Shown piece after piece: positions 32,501 to 40,135 of a DNA stretch of 64,000 nt (the first letter of the stretch is position 1; every line of letters begins with the position of its first letter). The stretch comes from an uncultured Eubacteriales bacterium (GTDB lineage Bacteria; Bacillota; Clostridia; Oscillospirales; Oscillospiraceae). The stretch is taken from positions 39,969 through 103,968 of the forward strand of contig CAUGSS010000006.1 in NCBI GenBank assembly GCA_959602365.1, in the 5' to 3' direction. Under the pieces are notes generated by a model. That model saw nothing but the letters and a program-made list of their open reading frames with translations, did no database searches and had not been told where the DNA came from. Position numbers and translations under genes: made by a program.

Positions 32501-33143
32501 CCACCCGGCGCTGGGTGGACGGGTCAAAAACCCCCATGCTGTCCAGTTCGTCCCCCCAGAACTCCGCCCGGACCGGCTGGGGCGAGGCGGGGGAGTAAAA
32601 GTCCAGAATGCCCCCCCGGAGGGCGAACTGGCCCGGGCCCTCCACCTGCTCGCAGCGCACATAGCCCGCGGCGGTGAGCTGGTCGCACAGCCCGTTCAGG
32701 TCATAGCTCTCCCCCACCTTCAGCGAGAAACAGGCCTGTTCCAGCGTGGCAGGGGGCAGGGTGCGCTGGAGAAAGCCCTCCACCGTGGCCACGGTCACTG
32801 CCGCTTTGCCCTGTTTCAGGGCGTGGAGGGCGGCCAGCCGCCGGTGCTCCCACTGGCGGGAGACGGTGGCGGCGGCGTGGAAGATAAACTCCCGGGCGGG
32901 CAGCTGCAGCGGGGCCTCCTCCAGCAGGGCGGCCAGATCCCGGGACAGCTTGGCACTCTCGGCCTCATCGGCGCAGAGCACCACCACCGGCCGCTCCAGC
33001 CGCCGGGCAATGCCGGCGGCCACAAAGGCCCGGTGCACCGGGGAGAGCCCCGAGGCGGCCACAGGACAGCGCCCCGCGTCAATGCGCAGCAGCAGATCTT
33101 CAAATTCGGGCACCCGCTTCAGGGTGTTCAGCAGAGAGCGCAT
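29544..33143 (-). CDS. mfd: Transcription-repair coupling factor Mfd
   Basis: Removes RNA polymerase stalled at DNA damage and recruits UvrA. The protein has 1199 residues, the normal length. UvrB-like N-domains (about 1-350) are followed by the RNA-polymerase-interacting domain starting near LSPGDLVVHEQYGVGRFVEM. The RecG-like translocase follows, with Walker A GDVGYGKTEVALRA, the DEEQ box (VVDEEQRFGV), SATPIPRTLNMALSGIRDMS, and the TRG region HQIRGRVGRSSRRAYAYL; a TRCF C-domain closes the protein. AAGGAGATTG precedes the ATG. It lies downstream of pth on the same strand, with a 199-bp gap. Confidence 0.97.
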   Translation of the reverse strand: MRSLLNTLKRVPEFEDLLLRIDAGRCPVAASGLSPVHRAFVAAGIARRLERPVVVLCADEAESAKLSRDLAALLEEAPLQLPAREFIFHAAATVSRQWEHRRLAALHALKQGKAAVTVATVEGFLQRTLPPATLEQACFSLKVGESYDLNGLCDQLTAAGYVRCEQVEGPGQFALRGGILDFYSPASPQPVRAEFWGDELDSMGVFDPSTQRRVENVQSTEVLPAAETLPRLAPGGLLGLAGDIDHRREQVAKANQRRKLDHYAALTQTLESDARTFAELGSFPAADRYMDLIYPDFACGADYLPADAILLFCDSPRVGESAKNYRWRQGEDITALLESGLLWGETANFSAEYGSLCKHLAREFPVVYLDSFLVGQYPAMPRATLSFTCKQLPSFGTSLEAAAADLRHYQKNGAASIVLCSTQGQAKALSDMLRDQGVASALDFDLKELPQPGETTLTVGGLSAGMEWGGIAILTEGSAPLSGARAKQPRSRKQQKATGRQKLQSFTDLSPGDLVVHEQYGVGRFVEMTTMKMDGVVKDYIKIAYAGADTLYVPATQLDLISKYIGGGEDTQERTKLSKLGGTDWARAKSRAKKATQELAKGLIQLYAQRQRQPGYAFHPDDPWQREFEDKFEYQETSDQLRCIAEIKSDMERPVPMDRLLCGDVGYGKTEVALRAVMKCVLEGKQAAILVPTTVLANQHYQTALRRFEGYPVRIAVVSRFQTGRELKQILSDLSAGLIDVLIGTHRLLQKDVVFKDLGLLVVDEEQRFGVTHKERLKEISRQVDVLTLSATPIPRTLNMALSGIRDMSTIEEPPQDRLPVQTYVLEHDWSVLGDAMRREIGRGGQVYYLHNRVDTIEKTAAYIQGMLGEEVTVAVGHGKMTQEELARVMERMVEGEIQVLVCTTIIETGIDIANVNTLIIEDADRMGLAQLHQIRGRVGRSSRRAYAYLTYRRGKVLNETAEKRLSAIREYAEFGSGFKIAMRDLEIRGAGNILGPEQSGFLMSVGYDLYLKLLEEAVLEERGEKAPRVESVSADLAVSANLPEGYVSSPEQRMDLYRRIARIRTEEDADDLVDELVDRYGDPPRAVNNLISIALLRAQAAQCGFEDISQKGLVLTFTMKDFDLKRIAALSGAARFKGRILFSPGEKSALSLRLKPGEDVLAMGRKLVEAYRQQLEQFSAPAQETAGDPPAPAPETPS

Positions 33144-33342
33144 AGGACAATCTCCTTCTATGGACAGCAGAATAGGGCAGGAAGCGGAGCTTCCCGCCGG
33201 GAAAGGGATAAACTGGAAGCAGTTTTAACGGAGCAAATCCCGCCATGCACCTACTATTTACAAAATATAGAAATAAAAGGGAAAATATGAGAGCGAATTT
33301 TTGGCGATGGAAATAAAACCCATTTTGCAAAAGGCGGCAGGC

Positions 33343-33966
33343 TCAGCCGTTGTAGCGGCTCATGGCCTGGTCGATCCCCTGGGAGAGGGCGCACTGGAGG
33401 GCGTCCAGCGAGCGTTCCACCGCGGCGTCGATGGCCTTGCGGTCCTCCTTGGAGAACTTGCCCAGCACCCAGTCGGCCAGATCGTAGTCCGGGTGGGGCT
33501 TCTGGCCCACCCCGATCTTGAGCCGGGGGAACTGGTCGGAGTGGAGCTGGCCGATGATGCTGCGCAGGCCGTTGTGGCCCCCGGCGGAGCCGGAGCGGCG
33601 CAGCCGGAGCCTGCCCACCGGCAGGGACACGTCGTCGCACACCACCAGCACCCGCTCCGGGGGGAGCTTGTAGAACTGGACGGCCTGCCGCACCGCCTCG
33701 CCGGAGAGGTTCATATAGGTCACAGGCTTCATGAGCAGCACCCGGCAGCCGCCGTATTCCACCACGTTGGTCAGGGCCTTGAACTTCAGGCGCTGGATGG
33801 GCTTGTTCAGCCGCTCCCCCAGGGCGTCGGCGGCCAGGAAGCCCACGTTGTGGCGGGTGTTTTCGTACTGGTCGCCGGGGTTGCCCAGAAAGACCAGGAT
33901 CCAGTCCAGGGAGGAGCCGGACTTGGCCGGCTGGCCGCCCCGGCGGCCGAAGAGATTGACGATCAT
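33343..33966 (-). CDS. pth: Peptidyl-tRNA hydrolase
   Basis: Frees tRNA from peptidyl-tRNA dropped by ribosomes. 207 residues. Family motifs: FLGNPGDQYENTRHNVGF with the catalytic His, KPVTYMNLSGEAV, VCDDVSLPVGRLRLRRSGSAGGHNGLRSI, and LKIGVGQKPHP. The ATG at 33966 has CGGAGG upstream; a longer frame start at 33990 lacks one. The first residues (MIVNLFGRRGGQPAKSGSSLDW) form a short extension before the usual start. It pairs with mfd as in many Firmicutes. Confidence 0.96.
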   Translation of the reverse strand: MIVNLFGRRGGQPAKSGSSLDWILVFLGNPGDQYENTRHNVGFLAADALGERLNKPIQRLKFKALTNVVEYGGCRVLLMKPVTYMNLSGEAVRQAVQFYKLPPERVLVVCDDVSLPVGRLRLRRSGSAGGHNGLRSIIGQLHSDQFPRLKIGVGQKPHPDYDLADWVLGKFSKEDRKAIDAAVERSLDALQCALSQGIDQAMSRYNG

Positions 33967-34137
33967 AGGGAAAACCTCCGGGAATAGCACCGAAAGGGGT
34001 ACTGCGCCGCAGTACCCCTGGGTGATCTGATGTTGTGAATGTCTGTAGGGGATGCCTGCCGGAATCGCGCTCCCGGCGGGAGTGCGGGCCCCTTGGGCGC
34101 CGCCATTCAGCGGCGGCGGGCGGGGGCCTTCGTCTCT

Positions 34138-34680
34138 CTGTCATCCTGAGGCGGCGAAGCCGCTGAAGGATCTTTCCCTCAGAGGCGCTCCGGCCGCCGA
34201 AAGAAGATCCTTCGCTGCGCTCAGGATGACAGGGGGTAGGCGGCCGCGGTGTCGAGCGGGACCTCTGTCTCTCTGCCATCCTGAGGCGGTGAAGCCGCCG
34301 AAGGATCTTTTCCTCAGGGGCGCTCCGGCGGTCGAAAGAAGATCCTTCGCTGCGCTCAGGATGACAGGAGTAGGCGGCTGCAGTGTCGAACGGGGCCTCT
34401 GTCTCTCTGCCATCCGGTGGAGTGGAAGGAGGCTTCTGCACCCCTGTCGTCCGGAGCGTGCGGGCCTTCGCCTCTCTGTCATCCTGAGGCGGCGAAGCCG
34501 CCGAAGGATCTTTCCCTCAGAGGCGCTCCGGCCGCCGAAAGAAGATCCTTCGCTGCGCTCAGGATGACAGGAGTGGCGGCTGCGGCGCGCCCGGGATGAC
34601 AGGGGTAGACGGCCGCAGTGTGCTCGGCATGACAGGGGCCGGCGGCTGTGGCGCGCTCAGGATGGCAAGACAGGCGGCTG
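34138..34680. repeat. Extragenic palindrome cluster R4, tandem
   Basis: Three near-copies of a unit consisting of TCATCCTGAGGCGG left arm, CTTTCCCTCAGAGGCGCTCCGG middle (quoted in part), right arm AGATCCTTCGCTGCGCTCAGG and a GGCGGC(C/T)GC linker, starting near 34138, 34276 and 34478. From about 34570 on there are further shortened GGATGACAGG copies. The gene-free stretch 33967-34851 holds nothing else. Confidence 0.8.
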
Positions 34681-34851
34681 CGTTATGCGCGAGATAACTG
34701 AGCAGGTGTCCATATTGTGTTAGGAAGATAAGCGGGCGACCGAGATATGCTCAGGAGGACAGGCCATAGGCCGGATCCGGGAGGACGGGCGGGTTCAGGG
34801 ACCGCCGGGCGGCCCGGGTCTTCCAGGGCGTCTGACCGCCCCGGGGCCAGA

Positions 34852-35814
34852 TCACTGGAACAGCGGGGAGACAGAGGTCTCGTTGAAGATGCGGCTGATG
34901 GCCTCGGCAAAGACGTCGGCCACGTTGACATACTTGATCTTCTCGCACTTCCGGGCGGCCTCGCTGGCGGGGATGGTGTTCAGGAAGAACAGCTCCTTGA
35001 TGCAGCTCTTCTCAATCAGCTCCACCGCGGAGCCGGAGAGCACCCCGTGGGAGGCGGCGGCCACCACGTCCCGGGCACCGCCGATGGTGACCAGCGCCTC
35101 GGCGGCGTGGCACAGGGATCCGCCGGTGTCCACCATGTCGTCCAGCAGGATGACGTGCTTGTCCCGCACGTCGCCGATGATGTTCATGACCTCGGAGGAG
35201 TTGGCCCGCTGGCGGCGCTTGTCCACGATGGCCATGGGCATGTTCATCTTCTGGGCGAAGGAGCGCACCCGGGCCACGCTGCCCACGTCGGGGGATACCA
35301 CCATGGTGTCCTCATGTACTTCGGCGTACTTCTGGTTGAAGTAGTCCACGAACAGCGGCGCGCCCAGCAGGTTGTCCACAGGGATGTCGAAGAAGCCCTG
35401 GATCTGATTGGCGTGCAGGTCCATGGTCAGCACCCGGTCGGCCCCGGCCCGGGTGATCAGGTTGGCCACCAGCTTGGCGGAGATGGGGTCTCTGGGCTTG
35501 GTCTTGCGGTCCTGGCGGGCATAGCCGAAATAGGGGAGCACCGCGGTGACCCGGCCGGCGGAGGCCCGCTTCAGGGCGTCGATCATGATGAGCAGGTCCA
35601 TCAGGTTGTCGTTGACGGGCATGCAGGTGGACTGGATGACGAACACGTCACTGCCCCGGACGGTCTCATAAATGGAGATGGCGCTCTCCCCGTCGGAGAA
35701 GGTTTTGACCTCCGAGCTGCCCAGGGGCAGCTGGAGCTTGGCGCAGATGGCCTTGGCCAGTTCTGGATTGGAGTTGCCGCTGAAGATCTTGATGTCCTTG
35801 CCGTGAGAGATCAT
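34852..35814 (-). CDS. prs: Ribose-phosphate pyrophosphokinase
   Basis: Makes PRPP from ribose 5-phosphate and ATP for purine, pyrimidine, His and Trp synthesis. 320 residues, class I. It starts KDIKIFSGNSNPELAKAI, with the SDGES flag region, YFGYARQDRK (catalytic Arg/Lys), MDLHANQIQGFF, VSPDVGSVARVRSFA, and the PRPP loop VILLDDMVDTGGSL. TFSDGES rather than the more usual F-x-DGE form is a mild variant. It follows the GlmU-like gene on the minus strand with 93 bp between, the usual Firmicute glmU-prs order. Confidence 0.96.
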   Translation of the reverse strand: MISHGKDIKIFSGNSNPELAKAICAKLQLPLGSSEVKTFSDGESAISIYETVRGSDVFVIQSTCMPVNDNLMDLLIMIDALKRASAGRVTAVLPYFGYARQDRKTKPRDPISAKLVANLITRAGADRVLTMDLHANQIQGFFDIPVDNLLGAPLFVDYFNQKYAEVHEDTMVVSPDVGSVARVRSFAQKMNMPMAIVDKRRQRANSSEVMNIIGDVRDKHVILLDDMVDTGGSLCHAAEALVTIGGARDVVAAASHGVLSGSAVELIEKSCIKELFFLNTIPASEAARKCEKIKYVNVADVFAEAISRIFNETSVSPLFQ

Positions 35815-35907
35815 AAGATTCCATCCTTCTTTCTAATTGTCTGTGGTTGTCTCAGCACTGTGTCCTGTTTTTCTGAGATAAGCGGCGGCGCCGCATGGAG
35901 TGTTTCG

Positions 35908-37071
35908 TCAGGGTTCCTCCCGGTGGCGTTTGGCCCAGCCCGGCTTGTGAACCTGCCGGGCGCGGGCCACAGCCAGGGCGTCGGCGGGGACTGTGGAGGT
36001 GATGGTGCTGCCGGCGGCGGTGAAGGCGCCGTCCTCCACCGTGACCGGGGCCACCAGGTTGGTGTTGCAGCCGATGAACACGTTGTCCCCCACGGTGGTG
36101 CGGTACTTGTGGTTGCCGTCATAGTTGCAGGTGATGGAGCCGCAGCCGAAGTTGCAGTGGGCCCCCACGTCGCTGTCCCCCACATAGATCAGGTGGGGCA
36201 GCTTGGTGCCCTCTCCGATGACGGCGTTTTTGACCTCCACAAAGTCGCCCACCTTGCAGCCGTCGGACACCCGGGTGCCGGGCCGGACGTAGGCGAAGGG
36301 GCCGATGTTGACATTCCGGCCGAAGACGGCCTCGTTGAGCTGGCTGGCGTTGGCCACACAGCCCTCGCCCAGGGTGCAGTCCCGGATCATGGTGTCGGGG
36401 CCCAGCTCGCAGCTTTCCCCGATGTGGGTGTCCCCCCGGAGAATGACGTTGGGCAGCAGGGTGGTGCCAGGGGCGACGGTGACGGTGGGGTCGATATAGA
36501 CGGTGGCGGGGGAGAGCATCCGCACCCCCCGGCGGATCAGGAAGCGGTTGAAGTCCATCCGGGCCAGCTCCTGCACCCGGGCCAGCTCCTCCGGATCGCC
36601 GGACAGGACGGCCGCTTCGGGCAGGGGAGCGGCCTCTGCCTCTGCCGGGCCCGGCTCGGGCAGCGCCCCGGTCCGGGCCAGCGCTCCGGCGGAGAGCCGG
36701 ACCACTCCGGCGGGGCAGGGGCAGTCTTCCCCGGCCGTCAGAGCGGCGGCGGCGGAAAAGCTCAGCCAGACCGGAGCGAGCACGGCCAGGACGTCCCCCG
36801 CCTGCCCGGCGGCAAAGGCGCGCACCGCCTCGGCCCGGGCGGGGCCTTGCTGGGTGCATACCTGGGTGCGCTCCGGCGGGAAGCAGGCGGCGGCATCGTC
36901 GGCAGACGCGCCGTCAGTGAGAAGCAAAAACCGCTCGACGCCGGCCTCCTGGAGTGCTCGGGCCAGCCAGACGGCGGCGGGGGAGAAGAGCAGGGGGCGC
37001 AGCATGAGCGGGAGGGAATCGGAGGACTGGGGACAGCGGCCGATAGAGATAATGGCACTGCTGGAGACCAC
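35908..37071 (-). CDS. GlmU-like protein: left-handed beta-helix with degenerate N-domain
   Basis: 387 residues. The C-terminal part (about 175-375) is a hexapeptide-repeat helix closely like the acetyltransferase half of GlmU (DPTVTVAPGTTLLPNVILRGDTHIGESCELGPDT...GCVANASQLNEAVFGRNVNIGPFAYVRPGT...VGDFVEVKNAVIGEGTKLPHLIYVGDSDVGAHCNFGCGSITCNYDG). The N-terminal 160 residues are much shorter than a pyrophosphorylase domain and lack its LAAGxGTRM loop. So only the glucosamine-1-phosphate acetylation step is supported, and UTP transfer is not. Start is GTG with AGGAAAGG upstream. Gene order before prs fits glmU. Confidence 0.8.
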   Translation of the reverse strand: MVSSSAIISIGRCPQSSDSLPLMLRPLLFSPAAVWLARALQEAGVERFLLLTDGASADDAAACFPPERTQVCTQQGPARAEAVRAFAAGQAGDVLAVLAPVWLSFSAAAALTAGEDCPCPAGVVRLSAGALARTGALPEPGPAEAEAAPLPEAAVLSGDPEELARVQELARMDFNRFLIRRGVRMLSPATVYIDPTVTVAPGTTLLPNVILRGDTHIGESCELGPDTMIRDCTLGEGCVANASQLNEAVFGRNVNIGPFAYVRPGTRVSDGCKVGDFVEVKNAVIGEGTKLPHLIYVGDSDVGAHCNFGCGSITCNYDGNHKYRTTVGDNVFIGCNTNLVAPVTVEDGAFTAAGSTITSTVPADALAVARARQVHKPGWAKRHREEP

Positions 37072-37292
37072 TTGAGATCACGCCTTTCCTGGGATCAGAT
37101 AATACTGTGTTCATTATATCAAACAATAGCAGGATTTGCATTAAATATACGCAAAATTTTTGCACTTTGGAGGAGTTGACGAAGTTTGACGCCCCATCTG
37201 GGGGCAAATTCTCTCCAACACCCAAGGAAGGGGGCGGAGGGGAGAAAATCCCCCCGGGACCCTCCCGGGGGGATTGACAGAATGGCTTGAGG

Positions 37293-37991
37293 TCACTCCA
37301 GGCCCATCACCCGGTCCACGGGCAGGGAGAGGACGATGCCGTGGGCCTCGCTGCGCAGGCCGCAGTGCTCGGAGATGGCCTGCATGATGGCCACCTTGTT
37401 TTCGGTGTCGGCGATGATGGCCACGATCTCCCGCTCCTGCTGGACGCTCATGCCCCAGAACTTCATGGTCTCCTCGTTGACCAGCCGGCGGCTGTTGAAC
37501 ACGGTGCCTCCGGTGGCCCCGGCGGAGCGGGCGGCGCTCATGACGTCCTCGCTGAAGCCCTGGTCCACCACGGTCAAAATCATCACATAGGCATATTCAG
37601 ACATGATCAAATGGCTCCTCTCGGTCGGCATAGAGGGGATTCCCTCGGCAATCTGGCCCTCCAACATCTTGATGAGTTTCCCGGACCCCCCGGAGAGGGG
37701 GACGGTGACGGCGATGCCGGTGTTGGAGGCGCCCAGCCGCAGCTCGCGGCGCAGTTTCAGCAGCATCTCGTCGGCCAGGATCCGGGGCAGCACGCACATC
37801 AGAATGGTCTTTTCAATGCTGCCCAGGCCCAGGGTCTCCATGATCTCGCTGGAGGCGGTGCCCAGGCCGTGGAACTGGTACTGAAAGGGGACCCGGGCCG
37901 TGTCAAACATGGCGGCGGCCTTCCGGGCCAGCTTGGGGTTGGCGATGAGCAGCAGTACCCGCGGTTCGGTTTTTTTCTTTTCACATGTCAT
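37293..37991 (-). CDS. P-II-family protein with two tandem domains
   Basis: 232 residues. Two GlnB-like ferredoxin folds can be seen: residues about 10-110 (PRVLLLIANPKLARKAAAMFDTARVPFQYQFHGLGTAS) and about 120-230 (YVMILTVVDQGFSEDVMSAARSAGATGGTVFNSRR...EREIVAIIADTENKVAIMQAISEHCG). The T-loop tyrosine of canonical P-II is absent. GAGGAGGAG precedes the ATG, which lies inside the DUF1538 gene (11-bp overlap). P-II proteins next to membrane transporters commonly gate them; here the partner is the DUF1538 protein. Confidence 0.85.
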   Translation of the reverse strand: MTCEKKKTEPRVLLLIANPKLARKAAAMFDTARVPFQYQFHGLGTASSEIMETLGLGSIEKTILMCVLPRILADEMLLKLRRELRLGASNTGIAVTVPLSGGSGKLIKMLEGQIAEGIPSMPTERSHLIMSEYAYVMILTVVDQGFSEDVMSAARSAGATGGTVFNSRRLVNEETMKFWGMSVQQEREIVAIIADTENKVAIMQAISEHCGLRSEAHGIVLSLPVDRVMGLE

Positions 37992-39585
37992 GAGAAGACT
38001 CCTCCTCAGGCGCACTGGCCTCGGCGCGTTGGACGGATTCCGGCTCGTCGTCCTCCAGCAGGATGATGTCGTCGCCGTCCTCGGATTCGGCTTCCGCCGG
38101 GGCCTGGCCGGCCAGCTGTTCCAGCATCTTCTTTTCCTTGATGCGGTAGACCAGGCCCATGAGCTGAATGGCGATCAGGGGGGTCAGGGCAACCAGGGCC
38201 ACCACGCCGAAGGCGTCGGCCATCACGTTGCCCCCGACGGCTTCACAGATGCCCAGGCTCAGGGGCAGCAGGAAGGTGGTGGTCATGGGGCCGCTGGCCA
38301 CGCCGCCGGAGTCGAAGGCGATGCCCACGAACAGCGGGGGGACCAGCCGGGAGAGCACCAGGGCCAGAAGATAGCCCGGGATCAGGATGAATTGGATGGG
38401 CAGCCCGGTCAGCACCCGGAGGGTGGCCAGGCCCACGCTGACGGCCACGCCCAGGGACAGGGCCCGGTTCATGGCCTTGGCGGAGATGGAGCCGTTGGTC
38501 ACGTCCTGGACCTGGTGGTTGAGCACCTGGATGGCGGGCTCCGCCTTGACGATATAGTAGCCGATCAGCATGCCGATGGGCACCAGCAGCCACCGCCAGG
38601 GGGAGGCGGCCAGCTGGCTGCCCAGGGACATGCCCACCGGGGAGAAGCCCACGTTGACGCCGCACAGGAAGAGCACCAGGCCGAAGAAGGTGTACAGAAA
38701 GCCCACGATGACCTGGCCCAGCTGGCGGCGGCGGTAGCGCCGGGTGATGAGCTGAAAGAGCAGGAACACCCCGGCGATGGGCAGCAGGGAGGTCATGACC
38801 TCCAGGGCGTACTGGGGCAGCTCCACCACAAAGACCCGGGCCACGTCCCGGGTGGTGGCCACGTCGGCCATGGTGGGCATGGAGTAGGCGGCCTCGCCGG
38901 TGTTGTAGAAACAGCCCAGCAGCAGCACCGCCAGAATGGGGCCCACACTGGACAGGGCCACCAGGCCGAAGCTGTCGTCGGCGGCATTTTTGTCGCCCCG
39001 GACGCTGGCAATGCCCACGCCCATGGCCATGATAAAGGGCACGGTAATGGGGCCGGTGGTGACGCCGCCGGAGTCGAAGGCCACCGCCAGGAAATCCCGG
39101 GGGACAAAGAAGGACAGCACCAGCAGGGCCAGATAGAGCACCATCAGCAGGGTGGACAGCTTGATTTTTAGCACAATGCGCAGCACGGCCAGGGCCAGGA
39201 AGATGCCCACCCCCACCGCCACGGTGATGATGAGCACCCGGTTGGGGATGGCGGGCACCTGGTTGGCCAGCACCTGGAGGTCCGGCTCGGCCATGGTGAT
39301 GATGGCGCCCATCAAAAAGGCGATGGTCAGGATGATGGGCAGGTTCCGGGTTTTGGCCACCTCGCTGCCGATGCCCCGGCCCATGGGGGTCATGGAGGTC
39401 TCCGCGCCCAGCTGGAACAATCCCATACCGATGATCAGCATCAGCGCGCCCACGAAGAACATGGCGATGGTGCCCAGATCGATGGGGACCAGCAGCACGC
39501 TGATGCCCAGCACGATCAGGGTGATGGGGAGGACGGCGGAGAGTGACTCCTGGAGTTTTTCAATCAGTTTGGGATTTAAATTCAA
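37981..39585 (-). CDS. DUF1538 polytopic membrane protein
   Basis: 534 residues, with two homologous halves of about seven hydrophobic segments each. The repeated signature is AVAFDSGGVTTGPITVPF (about residue 160-190) and GIAFDSGGVASGPMTTTF (about 400-425). A cytoplasmic acidic tail (SEDGDDIILLEDDEPES) ends the protein. DUF1538 proteins are proposed transporters of unknown substrate, and the conserved DSGG pairs are likely the transport site. Start ATG MNLNPKL; promoter at 39657-39686. Operon with the tandem P-II protein. Confidence 0.9.
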   Translation of the reverse strand: MNLNPKLIEKLQESLSAVLPITLIVLGISVLLVPIDLGTIAMFFVGALMLIIGMGLFQLGAETSMTPMGRGIGSEVAKTRNLPIILTIAFLMGAIITMAEPDLQVLANQVPAIPNRVLIITVAVGVGIFLALAVLRIVLKIKLSTLLMVLYLALLVLSFFVPRDFLAVAFDSGGVTTGPITVPFIMAMGVGIASVRGDKNAADDSFGLVALSSVGPILAVLLLGCFYNTGEAAYSMPTMADVATTRDVARVFVVELPQYALEVMTSLLPIAGVFLLFQLITRRYRRRQLGQVIVGFLYTFFGLVLFLCGVNVGFSPVGMSLGSQLAASPWRWLLVPIGMLIGYYIVKAEPAIQVLNHQVQDVTNGSISAKAMNRALSLGVAVSVGLATLRVLTGLPIQFILIPGYLLALVLSRLVPPLFVGIAFDSGGVASGPMTTTFLLPLSLGICEAVGGNVMADAFGVVALVALTPLIAIQLMGLVYRIKEKKMLEQLAGQAPAEAESEDGDDIILLEDDEPESVQRAEASAPEEESSHDM

Positions 39586-39656
39586 ATAAGACCTGCCTTT
39601 CTTGTCGGGGAGGCGGACAGATCCCCACCCGATGCTTCCATTACTTTCTAACCTTA

Positions 39657-39686
39657 ATTATACGGGAGGATCGGGGGGCAAGTCAA
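39657..39686 (-). promoter_or_regulatory. Promoter of the DUF1538/P-II operon
   Basis: Minus strand TTGACT (39686-39681), 18-bp spacer, TATAAT (39662-39657). Confidence 0.72.
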
Positions 39687-39721
39687 TGCTGCGGCCGAAA
39701 TAAGACAGATTTTTTGGATTT

Positions 39722-40132
39722 TCAGACTAAAATGCCGTTGCAGTGGTCGATTTCGTGCTGAACTGCCTGGGCGGCATATCCGGTGAAGGTCTGGGTGCGC
39801 CAGGTGAACGTGCGGTCCTGGTAGCGCACGGTGATGGTCTGGTACCGGCGGGTTTTGCGCACGCCGGGCAGGGAGAGGCAGCCCTCTTCCGCCTCGTAGG
39901 CGCCCTCCCCTTTGGTCATTTCCGGATTGAACATCACCAGGAACAGAAAGCCGGTGTTGACGGCGATGATGCGGCGGCTGACGCCGATCATGTTGGCGGC
40001 CAGCCCGACGCATTCGGCGGCGTGGGCGCGCAGGGTGTCCAGCAGGTCGTCGGCCACCGGCAGATCCGACGGCACCGCGTCGGCACAGGGGCGGGACAGC
40101 AGCAGGGTGTCCCGGGTAATGGGGCGGATCAT
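39722..40132 (-). CDS. def: Peptide deformylase-like protein
   Basis: 136 residues. The metal ligands are present: Cys85 in EEGCLSLPG and His126/His130 with catalytic Glu127 in QHEIDH. The first motif, normally GxGLAAxQ, reads VGLAANMIG, so the oxyanion glutamine is Met48. The length is at the short end of the family. The gene starts 4 bp after the PfkB kinase, whose last codons hold its AAAGGAGG. Either a divergent deformylase or a paralogue with weaker activity; a housekeeping def may lie elsewhere. Confidence 0.85.
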   Translation of the reverse strand: MIRPITRDTLLLSRPCADAVPSDLPVADDLLDTLRAHAAECVGLAANMIGVSRRIIAVNTGFLFLVMFNPEMTKGEGAYEAEEGCLSLPGVRKTRRYQTITVRYQDRTFTWRTQTFTGYAAQAVQHEIDHCNGILV

Positions 40133-40135
40133 GGC

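Noticed and set aside
29520..33290. 1256-residue open frame on the plus strand
   Set aside because: Exact antisense of mfd, rich in Gly/Leu/Val/Gln/His, no ribosome site, starts in a palindrome cluster.
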